DNA of 35,658 nt from Alphaproteobacteria bacterium (lineage in GTDB: Bacteria; Pseudomonadota; Alphaproteobacteria; Elsterales; Elsteraceae): positions 1 through 35,658 of the forward strand of contig RDXE01000065.1 of the NCBI GenBank assembly GCA_004292755.1. Reading direction: 5' to 3'. Position numbers and translations under genes: made by a program. Below the pieces are notes generated by a model, which saw only the letters and a list, made by a program, of their open reading frames with translations, did no database searches and had not been told where the DNA came from. Each line of letters starts with the position of its first letter. Position 1 is the first letter of the stretch. Shown one piece after another: positions 26,234 through 35,553 of this stretch.

Positions 26234-26887
26234 TCACTGCGCACGCGCCGCAGCGGGCGGCATCAGCGGCGCCTTCTCGTCGCCCGGCAGTCGCATCTGG
26301 TCGGTCATGCCCTCCCAGGGCGACAGGAAGTCAAAGCTGCGGAAGTCTTGAGTCAACTTCACAGGTTCGTAAACGACGCGCTTCTGCTCGTCGTCATAGC
26401 GAACCTCAACATAACCCGTCAGCGGGAAGTCCTTGCGCAACGGGTGGCCTTCAAACCCATAGTCGGTCAGGATCCGTCGCAGATCGGGGTGACCGGCGAA
26501 GAACACTCCGAACAAATCCCAGGTCTCGCGCTCAAACCAATTGGCACCGGGGTGCACCGAAGTGACCGAGGGCACCGGCGTTGCCTCATCAGTGCTCACT
26601 TTCACCCTGAGACGTTGGTTTCGCGTCAAGCTCAACAGGTGATAAACAACATCGAACCGCTCCGTCCGCTGGGGCCAGTCCACGCCGCAGACGTCCATCA
26701 GTTGGGTGAACTGGCAGCGGCGATCATCCCGCAGGAACGTGAGCGCCTGCACGATGGCCTCCCGGCGGACTTCGACCGTCACCTCACCCCGCACCACCGT
26801 GGTCGACAAAACCACACCGGGCAAACTGCCCTCAATGTGCGCGGCCAAGACGGCGCGCGCGGCATCCGGCGATTCGACGTCACTCAT
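26234..26887 (-). CDS. nuoC: NADH-quinone oxidoreductase subunit C
   Basis: NuoC is the 30-kDa-type subunit of the peripheral arm of complex I. The 217-residue protein has the family signature [20 protein letters not shown] with [20 protein letters not shown] and then [18 protein letters not shown]. The C-terminal Ala/Pro-rich tail ([12 protein letters not shown]) is a usual lineage-specific extension. GAGGTGAC just upstream of the ATG at 26887 supports the start; nine bases separate it from nuoB and 26 bases from nuoD. Confidence 0.97.
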   Translation of the reverse strand: MSDVESPDAARAVLAAHIEGSLPGVVLSTTVVRGEVTVEVRREAIVQALTFLRDDRRCQFTQLMDVCGVDWPQRTERFDVVYHLLSLTRNQRLRVKVSTDEATPVPSVTSVHPGANWFERETWDLFGVFFAGHPDLRRILTDYGFEGHPLRKDFPLTGYVEVRYDDEQKRVVYEPVKLTQDFRSFDFLSPWEGMTDQMRLPGDEKAPLMPPAAARAQ

Positions 26888-26896
26888 GCTGTCACC

Positions 26897-27448
26897 TCAG
26901 CGAGCGAACACAGAGGTCCGCTTGATCTTCTTTTGTAGCTGCAAGATGCCATACAACAGCGCTTCAGCCGTTGGCGGGCAGCCTGGGACGTAGACATCGA
27001 CCGGCACGATGCGGTCACAGCCGCGCACCACAGCGTAGGAGTAGTGGTAGTAGCCGCCGCCATTGGCGCAGGAGCCCATGGACAACACCCATCGCGGCTC
27101 CGGCATCTGGTCGTACACTTTGCGCAGGGCTGGCGCCATCTTGTTAGTCAGCGTTCCTGCCACAATCATGACATCGGACTGGCGTGGGCTGGGTCGAAAC
27201 ACCAGCCCCATCCGGTCAAGGTCATAGCGGCTGGCGGCGGCATGCATCATCTCCACCGCGCAGCAGGCCAGACCAAATGTCATCGGCCAGAGCGAACCTG
27301 ACCGCGCCCAGCGCACCAGCTTGTCCAGCTGTGCGATGACAAAGCCTTTATCCGCCAGTTCATCGGTCACGGTTTTCAGCAGCGCATCCTGCGCGGCGCC
27401 CGGCGGAACCGGCTCGCGCGGGTCGAACTGCGGTAGGGTCACTCCCAT
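26897..27448 (-). CDS. nuoB: NADH-quinone oxidoreductase subunit B
   Basis: NuoB carries cluster N2, the last electron donor to quinone. The 183-residue protein has the ligands Cys62 and Cys63 (tandem, in [12 protein letters not shown]), Cys127 ([15 protein letters not shown]) and Cys157 ([15 protein letters not shown]). The start at 27448 follows GGGAG and was preferred over an in-frame position 21 bases upstream lying deeper in nuoA. Its first 10 bases overlap the end of nuoA. Confidence 0.97.
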   Translation of the reverse strand: MGVTLPQFDPREPVPPGAAQDALLKTVTDELADKGFVIAQLDKLVRWARSGSLWPMTFGLACCAVEMMHAAASRYDLDRMGLVFRPSPRQSDVMIVAGTLTNKMAPALRKVYDQMPEPRWVLSMGSCANGGGYYHYSYAVVRGCDRIVPVDVYVPGCPPTAEALLYGILQLQKKIKRTSVFAR

Positions 27449-27804
27449 TCCAGCGCTCCCTTCTTCCACTCGTACACGAAGCCGATCGTCAGAACGCCCA
27501 GGAAGCCCATCATCGACCAGAAGCCAAACGCACCGGTCTCCCCCAGCGATACCGCCCAGGGAAACAAGAACGCGACTTCGAGGTCGAAAATGATGAACAG
27601 AATGGCCACCAGATAGAACCGCACATCGAACTTGGAGCGGGCATCGTCAAATGCCTCAAAGCCGCATTCGTAGGCGGACACTTTTTCACTGTCTGGGTTC
27701 TGATGGCCAACCACCATTGATGCCACGACCATCACCAGCGACAGAGCTATGGCGATGCCGAGGAAGATCAAGATTGGCAGATACTCGCGCAGTAGGTCGT
27801 CCAT
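27439..27804 (-). CDS. nuoA: NADH-quinone oxidoreductase subunit A
   Basis: NuoA is a three-helix membrane subunit at the junction of the two arms of complex I. The 121-residue protein has [20 protein letters not shown] and [16 protein letters not shown], the standard signatures. The start at 27804 has GAGGG six bases upstream. The frame is open for another 95 codons upstream, but that part has no NuoA character and crosses the promoter region. It is the first gene of the nuo operon; the likely promoter lies 68-96 bases upstream of the start. Confidence 0.97.
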   Translation of the reverse strand: MDDLLREYLPILIFLGIAIALSLVMVVASMVVGHQNPDSEKVSAYECGFEAFDDARSKFDVRFYLVAILFIIFDLEVAFLFPWAVSLGETGAFGFWSMMGFLGVLTIGFVYEWKKGALEWE

Positions 27805-27871
27805 CCATCCCTCACAGCGACTGTCGCCCACCGTGGCACCGTATTGTGGCGTCGCAGGCACGCTGCGCCGC

Positions 27872-27900
27872 ACTATATCCAGGGGTATCGGGCCCGTGAA
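27872..27900 (-). promoter_or_regulatory. Probable sigma-70 promoter of the nuo operon
   Basis: On the - strand, TTCACG (27900-27895) and TATAGT (27877-27872) are separated by exactly 17 bases. The -10 box matches the consensus at five of six positions and the -35 at four. Transcription would start near 27865, leaving a leader of about 60 bases before nuoA. No operator could be recognised. Confidence 0.6.
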
Positions 27901-28087
27901 GCCACAGCCTTCCGCCCTGACCGAATACCAGCCCGTCAGGCCACGCAGTATTTTCAGGCATCTGCTGCGGCGTCGAGTGCCACCGTGACACCGCGACAGG
28001 CTGCCGCGCCCCCCATCGATCCGCACCGGGATGGCCGAGGCCACCTGCCTCGGCTGTTGCGGCGCGCAGCGGTCAGGCGCCCATAGC

Positions 28088-28122
28088 AAAACAGCCGTCG
28101 ACAGATGTCGACGGCTGTTTTT
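28088..28122. terminator. Strong, nearly symmetrical intrinsic terminator after tRNA-Asp
   Basis: ACAGCCGTCGAC (28091-28102) and GTCGACGGCTGT (28107-28118) form a perfect 12-bp stem with an AGAT loop, flanked by AAAA on one side and TTTTT on the other. It can therefore work in both directions. In context it ends the leftward transcript of the tRNA genes and insulates the nuo promoter, which lies about 190 bases downstream. Confidence 0.9.
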
Positions 28123-28176
28123 GAGACCACCCTTTGCAGGGACTACCTTTGAACCATCCCCCCCTGACAGGGACGA

Positions 28177-28253
<77 letters not shown>

Positions 28254-28273
28254 TTGGTCGTCGGTGGGCCGTC

Positions 28274-28302
28274 TGAATACGTCCGGCCCCCTGCCCTGTC
28301 AA
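28274..28302 (-). promoter_or_regulatory. Probable promoter of tRNA-Asp
   Basis: On the - strand, a perfect -35 box TTGACA (28302-28297) is followed after 17 bases by TATTCA (28279-28274). The start point would fall near 28267, about 14 bases before the tRNA-Asp 5' end. It lies between the two tRNA genes, so tRNA-Asp need not depend on read-through from tRNA-Val. Confidence 0.6.
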
Positions 28303-28324
28303 CACTCGGATTGCTCCGAACCTG

Positions 28325-28361
28325 AAAAAGTTTTGAAGACCAGGGCAGTCAGCCTCAAAAC
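28325..28361 (-). terminator. Probable intrinsic terminator of tRNA-Val
   Basis: On the - strand, GTTTTGA (28361-28355) pairs with TCAAAAC (28336-28330) and is followed by five T residues at 28329-28325. The stem is A/T-rich and the loop is long, so termination may be partial. It begins nine bases after the tRNA-Val 3' end. Confidence 0.6.
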
Positions 28362-28369
28362 CCTAGAAC

Positions 28370-28444
28370 TGGTGGGCGATGACGGATTCGAACCGCCGAC
28401 CCTCTCGGTGTAAACGAGACGCTCTCCCGCTGAGCTAATCGCCC
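28370..28444 (-). tRNA. tRNA-Val (anticodon TAC)
   Basis: On the - strand the gene starts GGGCGAT, pairing perfectly with ATCGCCC. The anticodon loop is TTTACAC, giving anticodon TAC, and the T arm has GGTTCGAATCC. The discriminator is A and CCA is encoded at 28372-28370. No clear promoter of its own was seen in the 95 bases that separate it from the HU gene, so it may be read from upstream. Confidence 0.98.
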
Positions 28445-28491
28445 CCGTGCCTCCCTGCCCGCGGCCCGAGACAGGTGATCGGATAGAGAAC

Positions 28492-28522
28492 AGGCCGCTT
28501 CGCCCAGCTGGCGATGCGGCCT
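28492..28522 (-). terminator. Hairpin after the HU gene, possible weak terminator
   Basis: On the - strand AGGCCGC (28522-28516) pairs with GCGGCCT (28498-28492), with a second inner stem TCGCC/GGCGA. It lies 18 bases after the HU stop codon. The bases after it are only moderately T-rich (GTTCTCTATCC), so it may stabilise the 3' end or end transcription only partly. Confidence 0.45.
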
Positions 28523-28539
28523 GCCCTTGGCGCCGACGG

Positions 28540-28827
28540 CTAGTTCAGCGCGTCGCGCAGTTCCTTGCCCGCCTTAAACTTCGGCTGCTTGCTGGCAGGG
28601 ATTTGGATCTTCTCGCCGGTGCGCGGATTGCGGCCTTCCGAGGCCTTGCGCTCCGCGACTCCGAAGGTGCCGAAGCCAACTAAGCGAACCTCCTCCCCAG
28701 ACTTCAGCGCGCCGATGATGCTGTCCAAGACAACATCGACCAGCTTGGCTGTATCGCCCTTAGAGATTTCAACTTCCTTGCCTTTGGCGGCTTCCCACAC
28801 CTTCACCACGAGTTCGTTCTTGTTCAC
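28540..28827 (-). CDS. hup: HU family DNA-binding protein
   Basis: HU is a small dimeric nucleoid protein that bends DNA with little sequence preference. The 95-residue protein has the full family pattern: N-terminal helices (NKNELVVKVWEAAKGKEVEI), VRLVGFGTFGVAERKASEGR in the body, NPRTGEKIQIPASKQPKFKAG in the DNA-binding arm and the end KELRDALN. The start is a GTG at 28827 with GGGAG seven bases upstream. It lies downstream of lon in the same direction, as in many proteobacteria, but a promoter and a probable lon terminator lie between, so it is likely transcribed on its own. Confidence 0.96.
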   Translation of the reverse strand: MNKNELVVKVWEAAKGKEVEISKGDTAKLVDVVLDSIIGALKSGEEVRLVGFGTFGVAERKASEGRNPRTGEKIQIPASKQPKFKAGKELRDALN

Positions 28828-28929
28828 GTGATCACTCCCTGTCTTCTAGACCACCGTCGAGTCGTGATGCTGTGGGGCAGTGTCGCCATTCAGGCCAACT
28901 CACCGCCGCCTCAGCAGAATTGTGGCAAA

Positions 28930-28959
28930 ACTGTAGATCGCAGCTTGATACGCAGTCAA
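28930..28959 (-). promoter_or_regulatory. Probable sigma-70 promoter of the HU gene
   Basis: On the - strand, TTGACT (28959-28954) and TACAGT (28935-28930) are separated by 18 bases. The start point would be near 28923, leaving a leader of about 95 bases. The rest of the 236-base gap between lon and the HU gene holds the lon hairpin and no gene. Confidence 0.55.
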
Positions 28960-29007
28960 CCGCAGGAACGGCGGAAACCCGCAGAAATCCGCGAAAAATC
29001 ATAGTCC

Positions 29008-29030
29008 CGCCGCTGGGTTTACCAGCGGCG
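29008..29030 (-). terminator. Probable terminator of lon
   Basis: CGCCGCTGG (29030-29022 on the - strand) pairs with CCAGCGGCG (29016-29008) around a five-base loop, giving a perfect 9-bp stem 33 bases after the lon stop codon. The run of T follows only about 10 bases later (ATTTTT), so efficiency is uncertain. Confidence 0.5.
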
Positions 29031-29063
29031 AGACCGATTGAAGGACAAAACAGTCGTTGCAAG

Positions 29064-31466
29064 TCAATGGGTAACGACTGCCTGACGGTCATCACCGGCA
29101 ACAGCTGGTGGTGGTTGATCCTCGCCCTCGGTCCACTCGATCGCGGTCAGCGGTCGCACCAAGGCATGGGTCAGCACCTCGTCGGCTGTGGAGACCGGGA
29201 GAATCGTCAGCCCGCGCTTCACAGTGTCGGGAATCTCCGCCAGATCCTTCTCGTTCTCCGATGGGATCAGCACGGTCTTGATGCCGCCGCGCAACGCAGC
29301 CAGCAGCTTCTCCTTCAGGCCACCGATCGGCAGCACGCGCCCGCGCAACGTGATCTCGCCCGTCATGGCGACATCACGCCGAATCGGAATACCCGTCAGC
29401 ACCGACACGATAGAGGTTACCATGGCGACACCAGCCGAGGGACCATCCTTCGGTGTCGCCCCCTCGGGTACGTGGACGTGGATGTCCTTCTTCTCAAACA
29501 CTGTCGGCTTGATGCCGAACTGGATGGACCGGCTGCGGACATAGGATTCGGCAGCTTGCACGCTTTCCTTCATCACATCGCCCAACTTACCGGTCGCGGT
29601 CATCTTGCCCTTACCCGGCAGCATGACGCTCTCGATGGTCAGGATATCGCCGCCGACTTCGGTCCAGGCGAGGCCAGTGACCACGCCAACCATGTCCTCC
29701 ATCTCCGCTTCGCCGTAGCGGAAGCGCTTAACGCCTGCATACTTTTCTAGGTTGCGGCGGGTCACAGTGACCGTGGCCGACTTCGCCAGTTGGATGTCAC
29801 GCACCGCCTTCCGCACGAGATTGGCGATTTCACGCTCCAGGTTGCGTACGCCAGCTTCGCGCGTGTAGTAGCGGATCAAGTCGCGCAGTGCGTCGTCGGA
29901 CACCTTCCACTCGGTCTTCTTCAAACCGTGATCGCGCATCTGCTTCGGGATCAAGTGTCGGCGGCAGATTTCCACCTTCTCATCCTCGGTGTAGCCGGGG
30001 ATGCGAATGATCTCCATGCGGTCCAGCAACGGCTGCGGCATTCGCAAGCTGTTGGCAGTGGTCACGAACATCACGTCGGACAGGTCGTAATCGACCTCCA
30101 GATAGTGATCCGCGAAGGTGGAGTTCTGCTCAGGATCCAACACTTCCAGCAGCGCCGACGCGGGGTCACCGCGCCAATCGGCACCCATCTTGTCCACTTC
30201 GTCCAACAAGAACAGGGGATTGGAGGTTTTCGCCTTCTTCATGCCCTGGATCACCTTGCCGGGCATGGACCCGATATAGGTGCGCCGGTGACCGCGAATC
30301 TCAGCCTCATCCCGCACACCACCCAAGGACATGCGGACGAACGCACGGCCGGTCGCCTTGGCAACCGACTTGCCGAGCGAGGTCTTGCCAACACCGGGCG
30401 GCCCCACCAAGCACAGGATCGGCCCCTTCAGCTTGTTGATCCGCTGCTGGACCGCCAGGTACTCGATGATGCGTTCCTTAACCTTCTCCAGACCATAGTG
30501 GTCCGCATCCAGCACGCGCTGAGCTTCCTTCAGGTCCTTCTTCACCTTGGACCGCTGCTTCCAGGGGATCGACAGGATCCAGTCCAGATAATTGCGCACC
30601 ACCGTGGCTTCGGCCGACATTGGCGACATGCTGCGCAGCTTCTTCAGCTCCGCCAGAGCCTTGTCGCGTGCTTCCTTCGACAGCTTGGTCTTGTTGATGC
30701 GCTCTTCCAGTTCTTGTGCTTCGTCGCGCCCGTCTTCGGACTCGCCAAGTTCCTTCTGGATAGCCTTCAACTGCTCGTTCAGATAGTACTCGCGCTGGGT
30801 CTTCTCCATCTGGCGCTTCACGCGGTTGCGGATGCGCTTTTCGACCTGCAGAACCCCAATCTCGCTTTCCATGAACTGGAAAATCTTTTCCAGCCGCTCG
30901 ACCACTGTGTCGGTCTCCAGCAGCCCCTGCTTGTCGGCAATCTTTAGGCCGAGGTGGGACGCCACTGTGTCCGCCAGCTTGGCCGAATCGTCGATCTGAT
31001 TGATCGAGACCAGCACCTCCGGCGGGATCTTCTTGTTGAGCTTCAGGTATTGCTCAAATTGCGTGACGACAGCGCGCGCCAGGGCATCCACTTCCTGCTG
31101 CTCACCCTCGCGGTCATCCAAAGCGACGGCGTAGGCCTGGAAGAACCCTGGGTTGTCAGCAAAGCCTTCGATGCGGGCGCGCTTACCGCCTTCAACCAGC
31201 ACCTTTACGGTGCCGTCTGGCAGCTTCAGCAACTGCAGCACCGTGGCAAGCGTGCCGATGCGGTAGATGTCCTCTGGCTGCGGATCATCCTGGGCGGCGT
31301 TTTTCTGCGTCACCAGAAGGATCTGCTTGTCATCCTTCATCACGTCTTCCAGAGCACGCACCGATTTCTCGCGCCCTACGAAGAGCGGCACGATCATGTG
31401 CGGGAAGACGACGATGTCTCGAAGCGGCAGGACCGGATAGAGCGTCCCGCGGGTTGTCTCGAGCAT
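29064..31466 (-). CDS. lon: ATP-dependent endopeptidase Lon
   Basis: Lon is a hexameric AAA+ serine protease that removes damaged and selected regulatory proteins in the cytoplasm. The 800-residue protein has the N-terminal substrate-binding domain (PLRDIVVFPHMIVPLFVGR), a coiled middle region (QREYYLNEQLKAIQKELGE), the AAA+ module with Walker A GPPGVGKT at 355-362 and Walker B LFLLDEVDK at 418-426, and the protease domain with the catalytic dyad Ser677 (KDGPSAGVAM) and Lys720 (GGLKEKLL). The length is typical of the LonA class. AAGGGG before the ATG supports the start. A sigma-32-like promoter lies just upstream, in keeping with heat-shock control in related bacteria. Confidence 0.98.
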   Translation of the reverse strand: MLETTRGTLYPVLPLRDIVVFPHMIVPLFVGREKSVRALEDVMKDDKQILLVTQKNAAQDDPQPEDIYRIGTLATVLQLLKLPDGTVKVLVEGGKRARIEGFADNPGFFQAYAVALDDREGEQQEVDALARAVVTQFEQYLKLNKKIPPEVLVSINQIDDSAKLADTVASHLGLKIADKQGLLETDTVVERLEKIFQFMESEIGVLQVEKRIRNRVKRQMEKTQREYYLNEQLKAIQKELGESEDGRDEAQELEERINKTKLSKEARDKALAELKKLRSMSPMSAEATVVRNYLDWILSIPWKQRSKVKKDLKEAQRVLDADHYGLEKVKERIIEYLAVQQRINKLKGPILCLVGPPGVGKTSLGKSVAKATGRAFVRMSLGGVRDEAEIRGHRRTYIGSMPGKVIQGMKKAKTSNPLFLLDEVDKMGADWRGDPASALLEVLDPEQNSTFADHYLEVDYDLSDVMFVTTANSLRMPQPLLDRMEIIRIPGYTEDEKVEICRRHLIPKQMRDHGLKKTEWKVSDDALRDLIRYYTREAGVRNLEREIANLVRKAVRDIQLAKSATVTVTRRNLEKYAGVKRFRYGEAEMEDMVGVVTGLAWTEVGGDILTIESVMLPGKGKMTATGKLGDVMKESVQAAESYVRSRSIQFGIKPTVFEKKDIHVHVPEGATPKDGPSAGVAMVTSIVSVLTGIPIRRDVAMTGEITLRGRVLPIGGLKEKLLAALRGGIKTVLIPSENEKDLAEIPDTVKRGLTILPVSTADEVLTHALVRPLTAIEWTEGEDQPPPAVAGDDRQAVVTH

Positions 31467-31534
31467 GGTACCCCTTTCGCTGTCGCAAGACCCGAGGCCC
31501 CATCATGGGCACCTGAGTGACAGCCTAAAGACAA

Positions 31535-31562
31535 ACATGGAGGCCAACCACCAGTGATCAAG
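31535..31562 (-). promoter_or_regulatory. Sigma-32 (RpoH)-like heat-shock promoter before lon
   Basis: On the - strand, CTTGATC (31562-31556) is followed after 13 bases by CTCCATGT (31542-31535). This is close to the RpoH pattern CTTGAAA, 13-17 bases, CCCCATNT. The start point would be near 31528, about 60 bases before the lon start. Confidence 0.55.
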
Positions 31563-31611
31563 ACGTGACAGATAGCCCCATGCGAATTATGGCCTTGAGT
31601 TTGGGACGATG

Positions 31612-31633
31612 GGTCAGCGCTTAGGCGCTGACC
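31612..31633 (-). terminator. Hairpin spanning the clpX stop codon
   Basis: GGTCAGCGC (31633-31625 on the - strand) and GCGCTGACC (31620-31612) form a perfect 9-bp stem with a four-base loop that contains most of the TAA stop codon. No run of T follows, so it is better seen as a 3'-end or translation-end structure than as a classical intrinsic terminator. Confidence 0.45.
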
Positions 31634-32895
31634 GCACCGCCGCCAGCCTCGGACCGACGTTCGGAATAGATGTAGAGGGGCTTGGCGCGGCCCTCTACCA
31701 CCTCTTTGTTGACCACGATCTCGTCCACACTGTCCAAGCCTGGCAGGTCGAACATCGGGTCAAGCAAGATCGCTTCCATGATCGAGCGCAAGCCACGCGC
31801 ACCGGTCCGCCGTGCCAAGGCCTTCTGAGCAATGGATTTCAGTGCCTCGTCCTGGAACATCAGGCGGACGTCTTCCATCTCAAACAAGCGCTGGTATTGC
31901 TTGACCAGAGCGTTCTTCGGCTTGACCAGGATTTCCACCAGAGCGGCTTCATCCAGGTCTTCCAGTGTCGCGATCACCGGCAGACGCCCGATGAATTCTG
32001 GAATCAAACCGAAGCGCAGCAGATCTTCGGGCTCCACCCCGCGCAGAATTTCACCAGTGCGACGTTCATCGGGGCTGCGGACGTCGGCGCCAAAGCCGAT
32101 CGAGGTGCCCTTTGAACGATTGCCGATGATCTTCTCCAGGCCCGCAAACGCACCACCGCAGATGAACAGGATGTTGGTGGTATCCACCTGCAGGAACTCC
32201 TGCTGAGGATGCTTGCGCCCGCCCTGTGGCGGCACCGAGGCGACGGTGCCTTCCATGATCTTCAACAGCGCCTGCTGCACCCCTTCGCCCGAGACATCGC
32301 GGGTGATGGACGGATTGTCAGACTTGCGGCTGATCTTATCGACTTCGTCGATGTAGACGATGCCACGCTGGGCGCGTTCCACATTGTAGTCCGCCGCCTG
32401 CAACAGCTTCAGAATGATGTTCTCGACATCCTCACCAACGTAACCAGCCTCGGTCAGGGTGGTGGCGTCAGCCATCGTGAACGGCACATCCAGAATGCGG
32501 GCGAGGGTTTGAGCCAGCAATGTCTTGCCAGAGCCGGTCGGCCCAATCAGCAAGATGTTGGACTTGGCCAACTCCACATCGTTGTTTTTCTGGCCGTGCG
32601 CCAATCGCTTATAGTGATTGTGGACAGCCACGGCCAGAACACGCTTCGCATGCTCCTGTCCAATGACGTAATCGTCCAGAACTTGGCGGATCTCCCGCGG
32701 GGTCGGCACACCATCCCGGCTTTTCACCAGAGTGGTCTTGTGCTCCTCCCGGATGATGTCCATGCACAATTCGACGCATTCGTCGCAGATGAACACCGTC
32801 GGTCCGGCAATCAGCTTGCGGACCTCATGCTGGCTCTTGCCGCAGAAGGAGCAGTAGAGCGTGTTCTTAGAATCGCCGCTGCCCGCCTTGGTCAT
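31621..32895 (-). CDS. clpX: ATP-dependent Clp protease ATP-binding subunit ClpX
   Basis: ClpX is the AAA+ unfoldase that recognises substrates such as ssrA-tagged proteins and feeds them to ClpP. The 424-residue protein has the N-terminal zinc finger (Cys15, Cys18, Cys37, Cys40), Walker A GPTGSGKT at 118-125, the pore loop GYVG at 151-154, Walker [10 protein letters not shown] at 179-187, a second pore segment GRKHP, and the IGF loop (266-268) that docks on ClpP. The ATG at 32895 was chosen because the next residues lead directly to the zinc finger and GAGGAAGG lies about ten bases upstream. The reading frame is open for 28 more codons upstream, without family character. Confidence 0.98.
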   Translation of the reverse strand: MTKAGSGDSKNTLYCSFCGKSQHEVRKLIAGPTVFICDECVELCMDIIREEHKTTLVKSRDGVPTPREIRQVLDDYVIGQEHAKRVLAVAVHNHYKRLAHGQKNNDVELAKSNILLIGPTGSGKTLLAQTLARILDVPFTMADATTLTEAGYVGEDVENIILKLLQAADYNVERAQRGIVYIDEVDKISRKSDNPSITRDVSGEGVQQALLKIMEGTVASVPPQGGRKHPQQEFLQVDTTNILFICGGAFAGLEKIIGNRSKGTSIGFGADVRSPDERRTGEILRGVEPEDLLRFGLIPEFIGRLPVIATLEDLDEAALVEILVKPKNALVKQYQRLFEMEDVRLMFQDEALKSIAQKALARRTGARGLRSIMEAILLDPMFDLPGLDSVDEIVVNKEVVEGRAKPLYIYSERRSEAGGGAVSA

Positions 32896-33259
32896 GACGA
32901 ACTCGCCTTCCTCTCGCTTGCAGCCGATGGCAGACCCACCGCGCTGCGGGAGCGACCGAAAGAAAGACGCTGCGGGCAATACCCCCGCGATCCCTCACTC
33001 GGCCCCCCAGTTGTCTCGTGACACGGCCCCAACGGGAGCCGCGCCTTGGTGCCCTTTCGTGGGGTGATCTGGGTGGAGGCCCGATCATCCGGGAAACGGC
33101 ACATGGTTGTGGGCACTGTCCAGCGCCCACGCCCGTTCCGAAGATTGAATACCAGAGATGCCGTGGGATCAACTGCCAGCGGCACACACCGCTCCCACAC
33201 TCTATCCGGCACGCGGTGTGACCGCGGCCCATCGTCTCGCACCTGCAGTGGCTGACGGT
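32896..33259 (-). other. 364-base gap between clpP and clpX with a weak promoter candidate
   Basis: No gene was recognised here. An inverted repeat CACACCGC (33185-33192) / GCGGTGTG (33213-33220) could fold at the 3' end of the clpP message, but no T run follows. A possible promoter on the - strand is TTGATC (33172-33167), 17 bases, TTCAAT (33149-33144), which would give a leader of about 240 bases before clpX. The length of the gap suggests that clpX has its own promoter. Confidence 0.35.
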
Positions 33260-33913
33260 TCAAGCGCCCTCTTTGGCGGGTTCGCCCTGCCGGGAGGCCA
33301 CAACCTGATCGACCAGCCCAAACTCCTTGGCTTCCTCGGGCGACATGAACTTGTCGCGCTCCATTGATTTTTCAATCACTTCAATGGATTGGCCGGTGTG
33401 CTTCACGTACATCTCGTTCAACCGGGCGCGCAGGCTCAAAATCTCGCGGGCCTGGATTTCGATGTCCGCCGCCTGCCCCTGGGCACCGCCCGAGGGCTGG
33501 TGAACCATGATGCGAGAGTTGGGCAGCGCAAACCGCTTGCCAGGTGCGCCGGCGGTCAACAGCAAGGAGCCCATGCTGGCAGCTTGGCCGATGCACAGGG
33601 TCGACACGTCCGGCCGGATGTACTGCATCGTGTCGTACATCGCGAGGCCGGAGGTGACGTAGCCCCCTGGTGAATTGATGTACATGGCAATGTCCTTGGT
33701 CGGATTCTCCGCCTCCAAGAACAGCATTTGAGCGCAGACCACGCTCGCCATGTAGTCGTTCACGGGGCCAACGACAAAGATGATCCGTTCCTTCAGCAGG
33801 CGCGAATAGATGTCGTAAGCCCGCTCGCCGCGGGCGGTTTGCTCCACCACCATCGGGACCAGGGTGTTCATTGTGAACGCGTATGGGTCGCGCTCGAAAT
33901 CCTTGATCAGCAT
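33260..33913 (-). CDS. clpP: ATP-dependent Clp protease proteolytic subunit ClpP
   Basis: ClpP forms the tetradecameric peptidase chamber that works with ClpX or ClpA. In the 217-residue protein the catalytic triad is Ser113 (GQAASMGS), His138 (MVHQPSGG) and Asp187 (MERDKFMS), with the same spacing as in E. coli ClpP. The segments [17 protein letters not shown] and [10 protein letters not shown] are standard. The start at 33913 has GAGGG six bases upstream; a later ATG at residue 15 could mark an alternative. It follows tig after 41 bases, so the two are probably co-transcribed. Confidence 0.98.
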   Translation of the reverse strand: MLIKDFERDPYAFTMNTLVPMVVEQTARGERAYDIYSRLLKERIIFVVGPVNDYMASVVCAQMLFLEAENPTKDIAMYINSPGGYVTSGLAMYDTMQYIRPDVSTLCIGQAASMGSLLLTAGAPGKRFALPNSRIMVHQPSGGAQGQAADIEIQAREILSLRARLNEMYVKHTGQSIEVIEKSMERDKFMSPEEAKEFGLVDQVVASRQGEPAKEGA

Positions 33914-33954
33914 CGGTTCCCTCGTCGCTGGCCGACGCGATCGCGCCCGGCCGG

Positions 33955-35280
33955 TCAGTCCGCCGCCGGCTCCTCGAACAGCTCCGCCGGCGTCATCGAT
34001 TTGTCGGTCAGCTTGGCGATGTCCAGGATGAAGTCCACCACCTTCTCTTCCAGGACCGGCGCTTTCAGGCTTTCCATAGCGTCGCGGTTCTTCTGGAAGT
34101 ACTCGATCACCGCGCGTTCCTGTCCGGGATAGCGAGTGGCCTCGCGGATCGCAGCGCGGCGCAACTCATCCTCGCTGACCCGGATCTGGTTGATCCGGCC
34201 CACTTCCGCCAGCAGCAGGCCAAGGCGCACCCGACGGGTGGCGATGGCGCGATACTCGGTCTTCTGCTCGTCGTCCGACTTGCCTTCCATGTCCGGGTCG
34301 GTGACGCCCCGACCACGGGCTTCTTCCACGCGCTTCCAGATGCCCTCGAACTCAGCCTCAACCATACCCGCTGGCACTTCGAAATCGTGGGTCTCGGCCA
34401 GCTTGTCCAGCAGTGCGCGCTTCAGCCGCATGCGGCTGGCGTTGGCAAACTCCCGCTCGATCTCGCCGCGCACGGCCTCGCGCAGCTTCTCGGCACTCTC
34501 TGCACCGACGGAGGTGGCGAAGGCATCGTCGACCACCTGCTCCACCGCAGTGCGAATTTCTGTGGCGGTCACCGTGAACACGGCATCTTTGCCAGCCACC
34601 TCGGCCGATGGGTAATCAGCCGGGAAGGCAACCTTGATGTCACGGGTCTCGCCCGCGTTGATGCCCAGCAGTTGCTCTTCAAAGCCGGGGATGAAGGTGT
34701 TGGAGCCCAGCTCCAACCCATAGCCCTCACCCTTGCCGCCTTCGAACGGCACACCGTCGATCTTGCCCTCGAAATCAATCAACACGCTGTCGCCATTGGC
34801 AGCCGGACGCGCCTCAGTGATTGGCTCAAAGCGCTTGTAGCGCTGCTTCAGGCGATCGAGCGCATCCTCAATCTCCTTGTCAGTGACGTCTGCGACGGGG
34901 CGCTCCAGCTCCAGCGTGGCGAAGTCGACCGGGGTGATCTCGGGGATGACCTCCAGGCTCATGCTGTACTCAAGGTCCGCACCCTCATCGAATTGAGTAA
35001 CCTTGATCTTTGGCATCATCGCCGGGCGCAGTCCGCGCTCCTCCAGCGCCTTGGCGGAGGAGGTTTCAACCACCTGCTCCAACACCTCACCCATGACGGA
35101 GCGCCCGTAGCGCTGGCGCAGCATCGTCATCGGCACCTTGCCAGGACGGAACCCAGGCACCTTCACAGTCGTGCCGAGCGCGGTCAGCCGCTCATCGACC
35201 TGGGCAGCGATGTCCGCTGCCGGAACCAGAATCGTGAACTCGCGCTTGAGGCCTTCGGCCAGGGTTTCGGTGACCTGCAT
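33955..35280 (-). CDS. tig: Trigger factor
   Basis: Trigger factor is the ribosome-bound chaperone that meets nascent chains at the exit tunnel. The 441-residue protein has the N-terminal ribosome-docking signature GFRPGKVP at 43-50, a middle FKBP-type peptidyl-prolyl isomerase domain at about 150-240 ([34 protein letters not shown]) and a long helical C-terminal chaperone domain. The end is acidic ([11 protein letters not shown]). No strong Shine-Dalgarno is visible before the ATG at 35280, but the start residues [15 protein letters not shown] are typical. tig-clpP-clpX-lon is a common order in proteobacteria. Confidence 0.97.
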   Translation of the reverse strand: MQVTETLAEGLKREFTILVPAADIAAQVDERLTALGTTVKVPGFRPGKVPMTMLRQRYGRSVMGEVLEQVVETSSAKALEERGLRPAMMPKIKVTQFDEGADLEYSMSLEVIPEITPVDFATLELERPVADVTDKEIEDALDRLKQRYKRFEPITEARPAANGDSVLIDFEGKIDGVPFEGGKGEGYGLELGSNTFIPGFEEQLLGINAGETRDIKVAFPADYPSAEVAGKDAVFTVTATEIRTAVEQVVDDAFATSVGAESAEKLREAVRGEIEREFANASRMRLKRALLDKLAETHDFEVPAGMVEAEFEGIWKRVEEARGRGVTDPDMEGKSDDEQKTEYRAIATRRVRLGLLLAEVGRINQIRVSEDELRRAAIREATRYPGQERAVIEYFQKNRDAMESLKAPVLEEKVVDFILDIAKLTDKSMTPAELFEEPAAD

Positions 35281-35346
35281 GGGAAACGGGATCCGTCACG
35301 GCTCGTGGAAGACGAGGGGCTCAATGCGCCCCCAAGAGACCGGCGG

Positions 35347-35375
35347 TGCTACCGCCTTTGCCCCCGGCCCGTCAA
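35347..35375 (-). promoter_or_regulatory. Candidate promoter of tig
   Basis: On the - strand, TTGACG (35375-35370) is followed after 17 bases by GTAGCA (35352-35347). The -35 box is strong and the -10 box weak. It would start transcription about 60 bases before tig. The rest of the 273-base gap between tRNA-Leu and tig shows no gene and no clear terminator. Confidence 0.4.
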
Positions 35376-35553
35376 GCAGCCGCTCGTCGCTGGTGCATCA
35401 ATCCGGGGGTTAGGGGTCGACATAGATAGCCGCGACCCTGCGAAGTGATCCGCAAGCCCTTGGTTTTACATTGGTATCGGAAACACCACGCGATCTGCCA
35501 GTGGCAGCCAAATCGCTCCGGGCCAAGGGCGGCCCAACCCGGCATCTTTGCAT

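Noticed and set aside
27439-27804. nuoA as possibly missing or fused because of the unusually long frame.
   Set aside because: The conserved NuoA signatures fill a normal 121-residue protein from 27804; there is no fusion partner.
27805-28089. An upstream extension of nuoA by 95 codons.
   Set aside because: The extension has no NuoA character, runs across the promoter candidate and into the tRNA terminator, and the ATG at 27804 has a good Shine-Dalgarno and standard length.
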